Origin: Liolophura sinensis
Taxonomy: Eukaryota > Mollusca > Polyplacophora > Chitonida > Chitonidae
NCBI RefSeq assembly: GCF_032854445.1
Contig: NC_088305.1
Location: forward strand, 10,091,717 to 10,155,716
Length of the DNA: 64,000 bases
Reading direction: 5' to 3'
The position numbers were made by a program, and so were the translations under genes. This document shows, piece after piece, positions 18,181 to 34,429 of the stretch; position 1 is the first letter of the stretch, and each line of letters begins with the position of its first letter. The notes beneath the pieces are model-generated. The model was not told where the DNA came from. It ran no database searches and worked only from the letters and a program-made list of their open reading frames with translations.

Positions 18181-18489
18181 TTAGTGAAGATCACTGATAT
18201 AGAAACTGCTTATACAGCAAACATGGCTCGGATCTAATCCAACACGATGAATATAAGCGTCATGTCCGACATTCGTATACAATTCGTAGTCCGTAATGGG
18301 CGTTCCATGTCGATAATCGCAAGATCCATTTCCAAAACAACGCTTAACACTAGCTCCCATAGACAAAGGTATGTAAGAAATTATACAAATAGGAAAGCCG
18401 GTAACACACAAGAGAGAAGGGTCATCAGTTTTCAATGATGCCGGGCAGACAGTGGATATTCCAGGCATGAATTCTATATCAAAGCTCAA
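18181..18489 (-). other. Cys-containing exon-like segment of unknown family
   Basis: A minus-strand frame of about 100 residues has six or more cysteines (TVCPASL, SLLCVTGFPICIIS, VKRCFGNGSCDYRH, HVCCIS). A 186-bp piece of it (18258-18443) recurs inside the LINE copy at 42004-42188, where the frame is shifted by a 4-bp insertion. It could be an exon of a small secreted protein or a fragment of an unknown repeat. I cannot assign a function. Confidence 0.4.
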
Positions 18490-18777
18490 ATTCGTAGTCG
18501 ATGAATGAGTTCCAGGTCAAATAACAATTAAACAAGGCATCTCAGTCCCGCTTTGATTGCAACTGTTTATAAAGGCATCATGCAGATGTAATGAGCATGG
18601 CTACATTTACGGCCCATAGCCCCAGGTTAAGCGGTATTAGATACGGTTCGAAAATGACGAGCGTTACAGACTTTAATCGGACAGATTGTGATCCAAAAGT
18701 AACGGGTGATTACGTCTTTCCCGTTAATATGTAAGGATCTCATACTACAAGAGACGCCATCTATGACATGCTGGTCT

Positions 18778-18891
18778 GTATAAAAGCTGTGTACAAGATA
18801 GACGGTTACACAGCCTCTAGCTCCGGAATAAGCGGCCTGTATTGGACAAAATTATGAAGCAGAGGTGCCAGATTGTGGACTGGTGTGTAAC
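18778..18891 (+). promoter_or_regulatory. TATA box with a possible short first exon
   Basis: TATAAAAG at about 18779 is followed about 76 bp downstream by ATG at 18856 and a 40-bp open stretch (MKQRCQIVDWCVTG when spliced through) ending in donor ACTG/GTGAGT. No downstream exon could be identified, so this is only a candidate. Confidence 0.25.
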
Positions 18892-19339
18892 TGGTGAGTC
18901 AGGTGGAACTTAACGCTCATTGACTCTAAATGTTCCTCTATCATTTTTCTACTAACACGAACAGGCTTTAGCATGTGTACAACGCGCATTGGTGACTATT
19001 TTCTTGAGCCGCTTAATGTCATAAAACATCTTTGCATCATGCTAAAAGGGAAAGGGAAAGATTTGAATGAATACAGAGACACATTTAAAGTTATTATGTT
19101 TTAAATCTATCAAAAAATATGAGAAGTCAGAGTATAAATCTATTTGTAGACAGCCCACCCCTGGAGAATGGAGACAGTATAAAAGATGATGTGTTCAAAC
19201 AACATCAAGACAATAGATAAGACGGTGTTTGTCAACAAAAACAAAACTTCATATTATTCTTGTTGTAATCTTTATACATTATGTGTTTCAGGGTGTCCTC
19301 GAAAGATGTTATCCATATTGACGCTAACTATGATGACAA

Positions 19340-19500
19340 CGCAAGAATGTTAATATTTCTAGACCAGTGATATCTATTACTTTGTAATCAACATCACTGC
19401 ATATTTTTACTTAATTCTTTTTGAGTCATGGTGCTAGAGGGCGTGCAATTAGTAACTATTTACGCCTGAACAGTTGGAATAACCCTTAAAGGATTAGTGC
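19340..19500 (+). repeat. Dispersed repeat R1, copy
   Basis: ATTTCTAGACCAGTGATATC, ATCAACATCACTGCATATTT and GGTGCTAGAGGGCGTG align with the copy at 13079, including the AGCCATGATGCTAGGGTGCG segment. Confidence 0.55.
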
Positions 19501-19532
19501 CCAGATTTAGCTACTGACCCTAATTATAAAGA

Positions 19533-19809
19533 GGGGGGCCTCTGTGGGCTCAGTTGGTTAGCGCGCTAATACAGCGTAATGACCCGGGAGTCTCTCACCA
19601 ATGCGGTCGCTGTGAGTTCAAGTCCAGCTCATGCTGGCTTCCTCTTCGGCCGTACGTGGGAAGGTCACCCAGCAATCTGCGGATGGTCGTGGGTTTCTCC
19701 CTGGCTCTGCCCGGTTTCCTCCCACCATAATGCTGGCCGCAGTCGTATAAGTGAAATATTCCTGAGTACGGCGTAAAACACCAATCAAATAAATAAATAA
19801 TAAATAAAT
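19533..19809 (+). mobile_element. SINE1 full-length copy
   Basis: Complete head (GGGCCTCTGTGGGCTCAGTT, one extra G in the A box), body and an AAATAAATAAATAATAAATA tail. Confidence 0.92.
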
Positions 19810-20810
19810 TAACCATTGGTATAACTCAATCAGTTCGAGTATACCGTGGGTGGATTCCCTGTTTCTATTCTCCACTGGTCATCCGCAGAGGTAGATTTGC
19901 CCTTGTTGGCACTCCGTGACGGGTGGAGGACACGTAAGATAAAATTAATAAAGATACATCATGGCCTCTTCAAAAATATCAGCAGTCGTTGATAAGAAAA
20001 GGAGAAATAAAGTAACGCTGAATATTGAAACAGGAAACAATTATTTTCCTGCTTTTTTTAGTAATATCTAAAAAGAGGAAATCAAGGTAAAATGAAAATA
20101 GATCCATTTGTACTAAAACAAACACATTAGAAAGCTGTGCTGGAATTTTAAAAGAAGTCACGAAAATGAAAACTGGTAACATTTTCTTGCTGTGTTCCCT
20201 AAAACAACAATACATAAATTTACTAAAAATTTTAAAAAATAAGAGAGAAGCCTGTTTCTGTTTCTCCTTATAATACCTTAAACTGCTGTCATATCATAAT
20301 CCGTGACGAGACCAAGACCTTGCCGAAATGACCGAACAATAAATACCGGAAGAACTTAAGTACCACGGAATAATAAATGTAAAACGCTTCTTAACTATAA
20401 GAGATAGAAACCTTATTAAAACGACCACATATCTGCTATCATTTAATAAACCATCCCTTCCGTCATCATCTTTATCTGGCCGTATAGTGTAAGGGTAGAG
20501 TTGTATTTACCTAACCCCACACGTTGTTTTTCCTACCAGAGGTTTGGCCATGGCAGGGGTTAATGGGACAATAAACTGGCCTGCTTTAGATGTGCGGAAA
20601 CAGGTCACGAGGGCTTCGACTGCACAAAAGCAATAAAACGTTTGAATCGCAGCGAAGTCCACATCACCTCTTCCAAGGATTGCTCTGTGTCAAAAAAAAA
20701 AAAAACATAGCCCTAAAATGTAAAAAGCTACCACTTTACCTGATTCTCCTGCAGTTTCTTTATCTGACCACACACCGTGTGTAGATAAATTAAAATCCCA
20801 TAAACCCGTT

Positions 20811-20905
20811 GGGGGCGCCTCTAGGCTCAGTTGCGCGCTAGCGCAGCGCATTCACCCAGGAGTCTCACCAATGTGGTCACTGTGAGTTCAAGTCCAGCTA
20901 TATCC
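20811..20905 (+). mobile_element. SINE1 5' head fragment
   Basis: GGGGGCGCCTCTAGGCTCAG to GTGAGTTCAAGTCCAGC. Only the tRNA-like head is present; the body and tail are missing. It is nested at the LINE deletion junction. Confidence 0.8.
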
Positions 20906-21528
20906 CCGGCTTTTTCATATGTTCTGGGCATGCTCAAATGATATGTATTGACTCGCACTCTTACCTTTATAAATTAATAAATTAAAAATCCGCTAATTCT
21001 TGAAATTTTAGCCTTATATAGAAAACTTATTAAAGATAGGTAAAGATATTATATTTTGTTGGACACCTAGCCATATTGGTATCGATGGAAACACAGTCAC
21101 AGACAGGGAGGCAAAAGCTGCCCTGAATAAATCCATATCAAAAGTTAAACTCCCATTTCCGGATTTTCGCTCTAATATTGTTACTTATATTCGTCTCCTT
21201 TGGCAGTGTTTGGCAGTGTTGAACAGTGTTCACCCTGTCATTGGCTTCAGTTTGTATACTCAGGGTATATCTTCTAAAGATCAGGAATTTTTATCGAGAT
21301 GTCGTATTAGGTATTCTCGCCTAACTAACTTTATTCTTGATGGGGGCTCTCCCCCTGAGTGTGTTGGATGTGATGGTGAATACGGCATCAAACATCTTCT
21401 GGTTGACTTTGACCATGTTCGGCAAATATTCTACACAGTCAGCTTTACATATGATTTCCTTCACAGCACCGCTGGCGATGTCGTCATGAAGTATTTGAAG
21501 GCCATTAGCCTATATCGTAAGATGTAAA

Positions 21529-21641
<113 letters not shown>

Positions 21642-21800
21642 AATTGCTTTTTTTCTTATGTGATTTTAAACATGTAAAAACACTTGTTTTGTTTTTGACG
21701 TTCCCATTACCATGTCGAAAACCTGAACCGCCTCGTGTTTTCTACTTGTTGTCGCCACGATATGTCTGAGATATTGCCGATGTGGCGTTAAGCGTATGGC

Positions 21801-22632
21801 AATACGGATCTATAACCGTGTACAATATAAATACATGCACATGTACGATGTGGATGTCGGCGTTAGTGTACGGACATTAACTATCAGTTAATCAGCCCAG
21901 GTAATAGTATTTTATAACTACTATGTGCAGGTGCATGTCCTTGTGGAAATTGAACTCTATTGGTGGTATATTTTGAGCTTTCGGTCACACCTGCTGCCAT
22001 CTTCTGATAAAAACGTGTGTACATGTTTTCATTTTGTTTCAAGTTTATTCTGCTGGTAGATTTCAGCTGTAAAATGGTCAGAACAGAACACAGCCGTGTT
22101 TTGTGGGTACAAAATCCTTCCGTCATAGTGCAAATCCACGCCTTTCCAGGCCAAATTGTCAGATTTAGTTATGAAGATAACCTAATATCTAATGTTTCGC
22201 CTCTACATATAGTGTTTCACATTTCGTTTGGGTTTCAATTGCATATTTATTATATTAACTGCTGTTATCAGCTGAGTAAATGGGTATGTTGAACGTGTGG
22301 ATATTGAAATCAGCACAATAACAAAAATAAACGACCAAACCGTCATAGGAAATTTCAGATCCCAAGCTTGTCGCCTCAGTTCATTAAATAAAAATGATTA
22401 TCACCTTCGAATTAATCTGTCAATGCTTTTTATCCTGTTAATATTAGGTATAGATGAAGGGTAATAAAATACAAATATTTGTCACATTAGCGGACAGAAT
22501 CCATCTAAACTAATGGATCACTGAAGTCAAAGGTGAATGCGACGATATATGGATAATATATTAAATCATATATTCGTGGACATCGATAGCTATGAAGAGT
22601 AGAACCAGACCTAGGCCACTTGCTGAAGAAAC
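21801..22632. other. 5' flank of receptor gene A
   Basis: No exon seen. TAATATATTAAA around 22554-22565, about 70 bp upstream of the start codon, could serve as a TATA element for the gene. Otherwise nothing is recognised. Confidence 0.3.
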
Positions 22633-27087
<4,455 letters not shown>

Positions 27088-27574
27088 AAACAACATTCGC
27101 CTCTGTAGTGTGACTGGCTGGAATATTGCTACCGTCTAGCTATAAAAAGAATCACTCCTACCAGAAATGAACCACAGTTGTGAATAGTTGTTTTCAGTTT
27201 TGTGTAATTCAGTACATTTATCTGTGGTCAAGCTAGAACTGGTGTACCTGAAAAATTATTGTCTGAGCGTGTCTGAGTCAACTGTATTTGACAATGTAAG
27301 TATATTCTGCTGTAGACTATTAGTGGTACAGTAATAATGAGGAGATCGAGACATCATCACTTAAATGTCGTACATTCCAGCACAAGGCTCTAAGGCTTTA
27401 CAAATATTTCACATTTGCGCAAGGATGTACCGAACTGAACGAACGGAGCGCATCAGAATTGTGAAAATTTTATGGTTTTCAGGGTTTTTCAGCCGTTGTT
27501 TCGAACTTTATAATAATTATGCTGTGTTTTAATTGCCGTTGTTTACATGTAATTGCAGTTTTGCTCGGTTGCGT
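27088..27574. other. 3' flank of receptor gene A
   Basis: Presumed 3' UTR and flank. No further coding sequence and no clear AATAAA close to the stop. Nothing else recognised. Confidence 0.35.
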
Positions 27575-27818
27575 TTGCTTATTTTTTTATTTATTAGAAG
27601 CCGTACGTCGTACTCATGACTCTTTCACTAATACAACGGTAACCAACATTGTGAAGGGCGAAAACCAAACAGAACCCCGTGGAAACCCATGAGTGGCAGA
27701 TTTCACCAATTACGAATGGAGAAGACATCAGCATGAGCTCACAGCGATTACGTTGCTTCGAGGCTCCCGGATCACTGTGTTGCACTAGAACGTTAACCAT
27801 TAGGCCATGGAGATCCCC
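27575..27818 (-). mobile_element. Diverged SINE1 subfamily copy
   Basis: On the minus strand, a tRNA-like head (TCTCCATGGCCTAATGGTTA) precedes CGTAATCGCTGTGAGCTC, CATGCTGATGTCTTCTCCAT and CCCTTCACAATGTTGGTTAC. It ends with GTGAAAGAGTCATGAGTACG and AATAAATAAA. Every SINE1 landmark is present in order, but the head differs, so this is a separate subfamily. Confidence 0.75.
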
Positions 27819-28069
27819 AAGACTGGAAAGTCTCGAACACTCGTTGTTCGCATGCCATCACACCCACCCAACTACTAACCAGGCTCGACGTTGCTTAACT
27901 TCGCTGGTAGGACGAGAACCGTTGTAGGCCTATTTGTTAGAAGTTCAATAATAATTGTCATGAAGACTGTTGGACACTTTCTTATTCGCCATTATTGTTA
28001 CTCAGTTACAGAGAATGACACGAAATTCTGATTTTGACTGAGTGACAACATTGTATTATGTGCTGAAGA

Positions 28070-28250
28070 GCCAATGTGGTCGCTGTGAGTTCCTCTTCGG
28101 GCGTGCGTGGGATGACCTGCTAGCAACCTGGAAATGGCTGTCGGTTTACCCCAGGCTCAGCCTTGTTTCCTCCCACCATAATGCTGGCCGCCGTCGTATA
28201 AGTGAAATATTCTTGAACACGGCGTAAAACGCCAGTAAATAAATAAATGG
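28070..28250 (+). mobile_element. SINE1 copy, 5' truncated
   Basis: CCAATGTGGTCGCTGTGAGT, CACCATAATGCTGGCCGCCG and TTCTTGAACACGGCGTAAAA with AAATAAATAAAT. The body has a small deletion. Confidence 0.9.
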
Positions 28251-28819
28251 AGCCTTCATGTTTGCTCGCAGGTTTCAGTGTTGCTGTGGGTTTTATGTAA
28301 AGACTGCGGTCTGTGAAACAACCACACATATTCTTGTAATTAGCCAGCTTTTTGAAGTACAAAGTTGTGCTTATTATAAATCTCTCTGTATAGAAATAAA
28401 TAAATGAGCGCCAAAAGCAATTCTTCGTCCATCTGTAGTGAATCCAACAGTGCCGTTGTTTATCATTACAAAGTCCGTCGCATTAAGTAATCATCGGATA
28501 AGTCTGTTACTGTAGTTATGGTACGCCGTGTGAGACAAAGTCCCATACTTCTTATGGGGCGCCCTTTGCTACAAAATTACTTCGATTTTTACACAGTTAC
28601 ACATTCATTAATGTATGTAGCCAAATTTTAAAATTTGGCGGCGCTATACCCCTTTTCTGCGATATTATATGTAAATCTTAAATAGAAAACGGTGTCTGTG
28701 CAGATTTAATCGCACCAGTTGATGTCGTAAAAGAAGAACAGTCAAAAACTGTTACTTCTTGATACCGCCCGCGTAATACGTCGTCTAATTATGTGCACTA
28801 ATTTTGTTACACTTAGTGG

Positions 28820-28890
28820 CATTTGGGAAACCCACAGGCATCCGCACGTTGTTGGCCGACCTTAGCAACTTAACCAGAGAGGAGACCAGC
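28820..28890 (-). mobile_element. Possible SINE1 fragment
   Basis: The reverse complement gives CATGCTGGTCTCCTCTCTGG, then GGTCGGCC, AACGTGCGGATG and TGGGTTTCCC in SINE1 order. It is short and diverged. Confidence 0.5.
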
Positions 28891-29101
28891 ATGCCAGACG
28901 AAGTTAAATCTGCCAAATGCGTAATACACATAGAATGGAGACGTCGTCTGTATGTAACAGACAGTATACGCAGAGAAGTTTTTTCGCGCGACCCAACACT
29001 GTTGTCAAAGAGGAACGTCATGGCGTCCAGCGGAGTTGTTCCCACTATAGGGAGGATAGTTTGGTGCGTCACACAGTTTAAATGTATGAAAACAAACTAT
29101 A

Positions 29102-29299
29102 TGACGTCATCAACTGTTATGCGCACAACTGCCGTCAGCTTCTAAATTTAGCTTGCCACTGTTTACATATGCTGAGTTCAGGGCTTGCTGTCTGCCTCTG
29201 CCTTAGAATGTTCCAGAATACGCTCAGTTCGGGGCCTGCTTGTCTACAACAAGTGTTCAGGAATTTTCTTATTCTAGAAAATTCCACCAGTCTATATAA
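29102..29299 (+). promoter_or_regulatory. Promoter-like cluster: CRE, three heat-shock elements, TATA box
   Basis: A perfect CRE palindrome TGACGTCA lies at 29102-29109. Perfect three-unit heat-shock elements lie at 29206-29218 (GAATGTTCCAGAA), 29256-29268 (TTCAGGAATTTTC) and 29272-29284 (TTCTAGAAAATTC). TATATAA lies at 29293-29299. Heat-shock factor binds alternating GAA/TTC units, and nine are present. Spacing and order are those of an inducible promoter reading to the right. No heat-shock protein gene follows in the window. It could be a real promoter of a non-coding or spliced transcript, or part of a solo LTR. Confidence 0.6.
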
Positions 29300-29740
29300 G
29301 ACCTATGAAAGCAGGTCAAAAGAAGAGAAAGGATAATTATTGAGAGTTTTGGATGCTTTCGCTGTGTGTTATTTTAGTAGACCTTTGGTGCTGAATTTTG
29401 GTGTCTTTATAGCCTCTGGCTTTGTTATATCCTATCTCCACCGAGCACTTGTTCAGTCTGAACTTATATATTTAATTTGTGCTCTTGTGGAATTTTGTGT
29501 ATATTTCGTCATACACTCAGTTATACTGTCGATTTTCGCTCTTGTGAATATTGCCTCCGTGCATTTTTAAGCATTATGGAGTATATGAGGCCGTTTGGAC
29601 TTGACACCGTTGTACATGTAAGTACTTTAGTATTTGTATAGATACTGCTATCCTTTCTTGTTAAACTTAAGTACTTTAGTATTTCTTGTTATCTTGTTCT
29701 TGTTAAACCTAATAAATTGTTGTAAAATAAAATCTGCTGG
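29300..29740 (+). other. Putative transcribed region downstream of the HSE promoter
   Basis: No recognisable protein. A short frame MEYMRPFGLDTVVH (from about 29577) ends at splice-donor-like CAT/GTAAGT near 29618. Polyadenylation-signal-like AATAAA occurs at about 29727 within a (C)TTGTTAAAC-rich stretch. An LTR R-U5 arrangement would look similar. Transcription is inferred only. Confidence 0.3.
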
Positions 29741-30721
29741 TTTTGGTTACTTTTTTGTGCGGCTAAACTGTCGTGTATTTCGAACAAGCCATCTCTTTAT
29801 AATACAGACAGTTTGGGTCGTAACATCAACATAAAGGCGTGAATTCTATGTGTAGTTTAACATGTTTAATTTGAGAGCGGATTACATACTCCATACTCGC
29901 TGACAGATCTAAGTACACTTAGCAACTACGAACTGTAAACACCAAAAAGCAACAACAATTCTATGTGCACATGTTAATTTATTTATTTTAATTTTTTATC
30001 GACATTTTGACGATGATGTCCACTCAAAAAACGTCCAGCCATTATCATTTTATCTGGCAAATAAAAACGTCTTTTCCAGCTACCCCACACAAAAATCCTC
30101 CCTCTTTTCACGATGTTTGTATGGCACATTGGGCGAGTGAATATTTGGTCACAAGGCATGGAAGTGTCGGAAATATGCCAACCTGCAGTTCTTTGGAGCT
30201 ACATCTTGCCAGTGACGGCACAAAGCAGTTGAGCTGTCCGAGTGCACTTCCCTGAATGGTGGTAACATTCTCCATAGGTGTACACAGTTTACCTAGTGCA
30301 TTCACTGCTTCTGATTGCCGTAGCTCCGTGTGTAGCGCTTGTCACCTTCCCAGGTAAATATTCTGTTCAGCCGATCCCTTCTTAGTTTTATTTCCACATC
30401 TAAACACTCCCGTCCTATATCTTCGCGCGAAGACTTACTTTAGAGAATGTCTGAAACTCATCCAATAACAAGCGTGGACATATCACGTGCGAAATGCGGT
30501 ATTCTCGTTGTTTGTCGACGTGTGGACCCCATGGCTGTTTAAAATGGACTCTTCTATGAAGCGATCCACGCAAGAGAAGTGTAATCAAAATAACTGGTTG
30601 AAAAGGTATCAGTTTGAAAATCGATAAGGGAGTAAAAACTGAAAATTATTGTAAAAATACATGTACATATAACGGGTGATCTGTTAGAATATATGTAATG
30701 GCTTCATTCCTGCGGCTTCGA
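29741..30721. other. Intergenic, nothing recognised
   Basis: Short open frames on both strands (around 30007-30305) lack any recognisable family. No repeat was identified. Confidence 0.3.
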
Positions 30722-30808
30722 CCTTCCCCCCACCATAATGCTGGCCGCCGTCGTATAAGTGAAATATTCTTGAGTACGGCGTAAAACACCAATCAAATAA
30801 ATAAATAA
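30722..30808 (+). mobile_element. SINE1 3' fragment
   Basis: CCCACCATAATGCTGGCCGC, TATTCTTGAGTACGGCGTAA and CAATCAAATAAATAAATAAT. Only the last third of the element; little diverged. Confidence 0.9.
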
Positions 30809-31104
30809 TCTTAGGTAATGCGTCTTTGTTCTACGTATTAACTAAGCTAATGGTAAAATGCAAGGAAAATGAACTGATTCGCCTGGTGTCAGTATAATAT
30901 GACCGGGTGGGATTTTATGTCCGTCATGGGCATGATACTTCAGTTGCGGAAGTACTTTGGCGGCATGGACTCACTCTCCCAATACAGCTAATGACTTCTC
31001 GTCATCACATGACATACATACGTATTTACAAAAACACAACCCCTTTCTCACTGTGTACACGGTCTGATTGTTTTACGCTGTGCTGGTCTTAAATGTAAAC
31101 AGTC

Positions 31105-31400
31105 TAACACGTTAACCAGAGAAAAGAGAATGTGTATACAGAGCCTTGGATAGCATACTGACACTGAGTCTTCAGCACACACTGACGCCATTAGCACTGC
31201 AACAAACGGACGTCACTGTATATTGATTAAAAAACAAATAATAACGCTGAAGCTTTCATAAATGCATACGTTCACCGATCGTTAGAGAAAAGAGGGTTTT
31301 TATACAGTGCGTTGAACAACGTACTGACATCGAGTCTTCAGCACACATTGGCGCCACGTCACAATAGACGGACGTCTCTATGTCATATATCGATAAAGAT
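31105..31400 (+). repeat. Diverged two-copy tandem duplication (about 175 bp)
   Basis: The segments starting near 31116 and 31283 share AGAGAAAAGAG, TATACAG-G, TACTGACA-TGAGTCTTCAGC, ACACA-TG-CGCCA and GACGGACGTC. There is no coding signal. Confidence 0.65.
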
Positions 31401-31787
31401 TAGGGCTCCCACAAGGCTGTCAAGCTTGTTAGCAAACAAAACTTATAGCGTCTACTGATCCACTGCTAATATGTTCCCCACTTAGAATTTGATCCCTGAT
31501 CAGTGCGGCCGCCCAGCTTAACAACCGTTCTGATAAAATTTAATTGAGTTGATTTTAATGTTCATGACAGTACTTTGACGTAAGAGTTGAAGTTCCTGTC
31601 AAATATACTATGATGTAAGAGTTCCTTTCAAGTATAAAGATAAATAACAAAATTGTCAACAAGTATATCAAGCATGCCGTTAATGCAATCGGTGTCTCGA
31701 CTGTATAATTACTCTCGTAATATCAGCAGCAGTGGCGAGCCCAGTTTGTTCTAGTTGCTGAGAAACAGGCTCATTCTCCGCTGTAGG

Positions 31788-31898
31788 CCAACTTTGATCG
31801 TGGGTTTCGAGTCCGGCTCCCTTCTACCATAATGCTAGCCGCTGTCGAGCATAAGTGAAATAACCTTGAGAGCGGCATTCATTTTAAATAAATAAATC
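31788..31898 (+). mobile_element. SINE1 diverged 3' fragment
   Basis: GATCGTGGGTTTCGAGTCCG, CTACCATAATGCTAGCCGCT and CATAAGTGAAATAACCTTGA with AAATAAATAAAT. Confidence 0.75.
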
Positions 31899-34429
31899 GA
31901 ATTCACTCCCAGCTGCCTCGGATGCATTTTATTCTTATGTCCGGAGGTTTGCCAGGTACATGGTCAAGGACTGTGCATTTCTCAAAATTCTGATTTTCTT
32001 GTCCCATAAACTCGAACAATGTTGTGACTGAACACTACAATCTGGACATAAACACCGATCCGTTTTCAGATACATAATAATAATGCTAATGCTAAAAGAC
32101 TGAAATCAGCAAAAACTTGAAATTTAGGCAGAGAAATATTGACGTCATCTGATTTTTTTTTAGATGGTTCTGTATGGGTAATTGTAAATTAAGTCACATT
32201 GTGGCGTCTGGAAAAGAACACAGTGCGTAGGCCTAATGCATGAATTCGGCAATGCTTGCAGGGCTTTTCAGTACATAATCCCAGCAGGTCTTACAGGCAT
32301 GACGTCACCGAGCAAGGGCTTCCAAGTCGACGAGATAGGCATAGGGCCCATCTTTAATGTGTGTTTTTTTTTTAAATGGAACTAATTAACATAACATTTT
32401 TACATGCACTTTGCGGATTAACATAGCATAAATATTGTGTCTACGGAACATTTAGTGTGACACCTGAACATGGCGATATGTAAGCGTATCCTATTCGTTA
32501 GCATAGGATACCATATCTCGTATCACGGTGAGTAAACTCCTTTCAGATTTGATCTGAGGGCATTCTCACCTGCGATCATGCAGTTCAACCAATGAAGTGG
32601 ATTCTAATTCGTGAAACAAAGTTACGCCAACACAGTTTGATGTATTAGATACAATTCAGTTACACCATCACTTTGTATACACAAAATTTCAACTGTACAG
32701 GAATACATACACAAATGGAAATAACAATAATTGGATTACATAAACTGTTATTTTACATAAATATGTACATTTAGACATTACCTTTAGACTTTGTACAATA
32801 GCCAGACCCTTAACAAATGAGGTTGTGTGTTTTTTAATCCAGCTCTTTCTTACAAGAAGCAAACAAATACCAGAAATAAATTGCACAATAGAATTAGCAT
32901 CATGTGTCTGCATGTTTGTATTGGGGCTCAGAAGAACGTTCGAATTGTGTATGAATATTAGTTTCAATCTCCATGGAACTGTTCTTTTCAGTTGTCCTGA
33001 ATTTGTTAACACCAGGTCAATCCACCGCTGAACCACCGCAAAAACATGCAACATCGAGAAATCCCACAGGCACTGAATCCCATGACATGATCGCCAAACA
33101 GGCACGCCTTGGCACAAACCTGAAGTCCCGCCTTAATATATTGTACCGGTAATCAACAAAGGTATAAACCCACGAATGAATTGTAGATTGTTTTCACTCA
33201 GTATTATATAAACAACGATTTGTATTCATTATCAATGGAGGTTTCAATTTCCACCGGATTTTCACGTTTTACGGATATAATGCAGAAGCTGTGGCAGCGA
33301 GGAAAGAGAGGGGTAGGTAGTCATAGTTGACGCTCTTCGTGATCCTAACGGTTGACACACTCGGTACTGAGTGCTATGAACTGTGATTACCGATTACCGA
33401 TCAGTAAATGGAACTAAAAAAATTTCCAAAGTTTCGTCGGTAACTCTATGTTAAGTATATCCACAAGTAGCTCTGTTGGCCTGCATCTACAAACACAGTC
33501 CTAACTTTACACATCTACTGTCTCTTGAGACACTGTCTCTTGAGACAGCCGAAGACTGCCGAGGTAATGCAAACATGGCTGTGCGGTTAGCTGTCATACT
33601 TAACCATGCGTTTCCCAAATGCGGTAAACTGCAAAGATTACGGGTAACACAGTATCTTGATCGACAGCAGATTTTTAATGGCGATTATGAACCAAAATTG
33701 ACCAGATGAACTAATGTTTCAAGAAAGGGCTGTGTTTGTAAACAACGCAGCTGAGCAGATCTGATCCACAACAGAGAGTCATCCTTCAGTTCAATACCAG
33801 ATCTAGACTACATGACTACACAACGTTCAGCTAAGAAAAAAGCTCCATGAACATGTGATTGTTATTGGCAGGCTGAGTGATCTTTGGATTTAATTACTTC
33901 TATCAGAGCTAAAACTCCTCCAAACCAGCGTCTCAAAGACTTGATTTGTTACCTTGTTATCTTGTTTACGACTATCTCACGACTAACCCTTGCCATGGGG
34001 GCAATAACTAACATTTGCTGAGAATGACTCTCAACTAGGTTGGGGACAAACCTCGTTTACGGAGAGGGTAATCAGCATTAACAGTCTTTCGTGATGACAT
34101 CACCGAAGACTGTTGTATAGGATGAAATTTACTGTATGTAAATGTGCATGTATTAAATATGGCAATTGTATACCATTAATCCTCCAACAGTTTCTTGGAT
34201 CGCCACAATATGACAGCAGTACTGACAAGGTGGTTCTATGGAACAATCACCAATTCTTTTCCTTTTGATTAGTTATTCCCACAGCAGATGGTTCATCGTT
34301 TCTTTGATTCTTTGTTTTCATCCTATTTTCTGTCAAATCCCTTCCAAGACTTATAGATGAAGAGATCCAACAATTATAGATCTGCAGGTAAAATTCCAAG
34401 ATCCCAACAGGCGTAAAACCCATATGATT
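31899..34429. other. Intergenic between receptor A and receptor B, no gene seen
   Basis: AT-rich with no repeat family recognised. CTGTCTCTTGAGACA-type palindromic repetition occurs at 33519-33552. An open minus frame at 32689-33117 has no recognisable features. The end nearest 34429 is presumed 3' UTR of receptor gene B. Confidence 0.35.

Noticed and set aside
29340..29570. Hydrophobic membrane-like protein after the heat-shock promoter
   Set aside because: Frame lacks an ATG and its hydrophobicity follows from T-rich DNA; no homology seen.
32689..33117. 142-residue minus-strand open frame
   Set aside because: AT-rich, low-complexity hydrophobic composition with no recognisable domain or splice sites.
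29102..34000. Hsp70 gene downstream of the heat-shock elements
   Set aside because: No Hsp70 or small heat-shock protein motif is found on either strand before receptor gene B.
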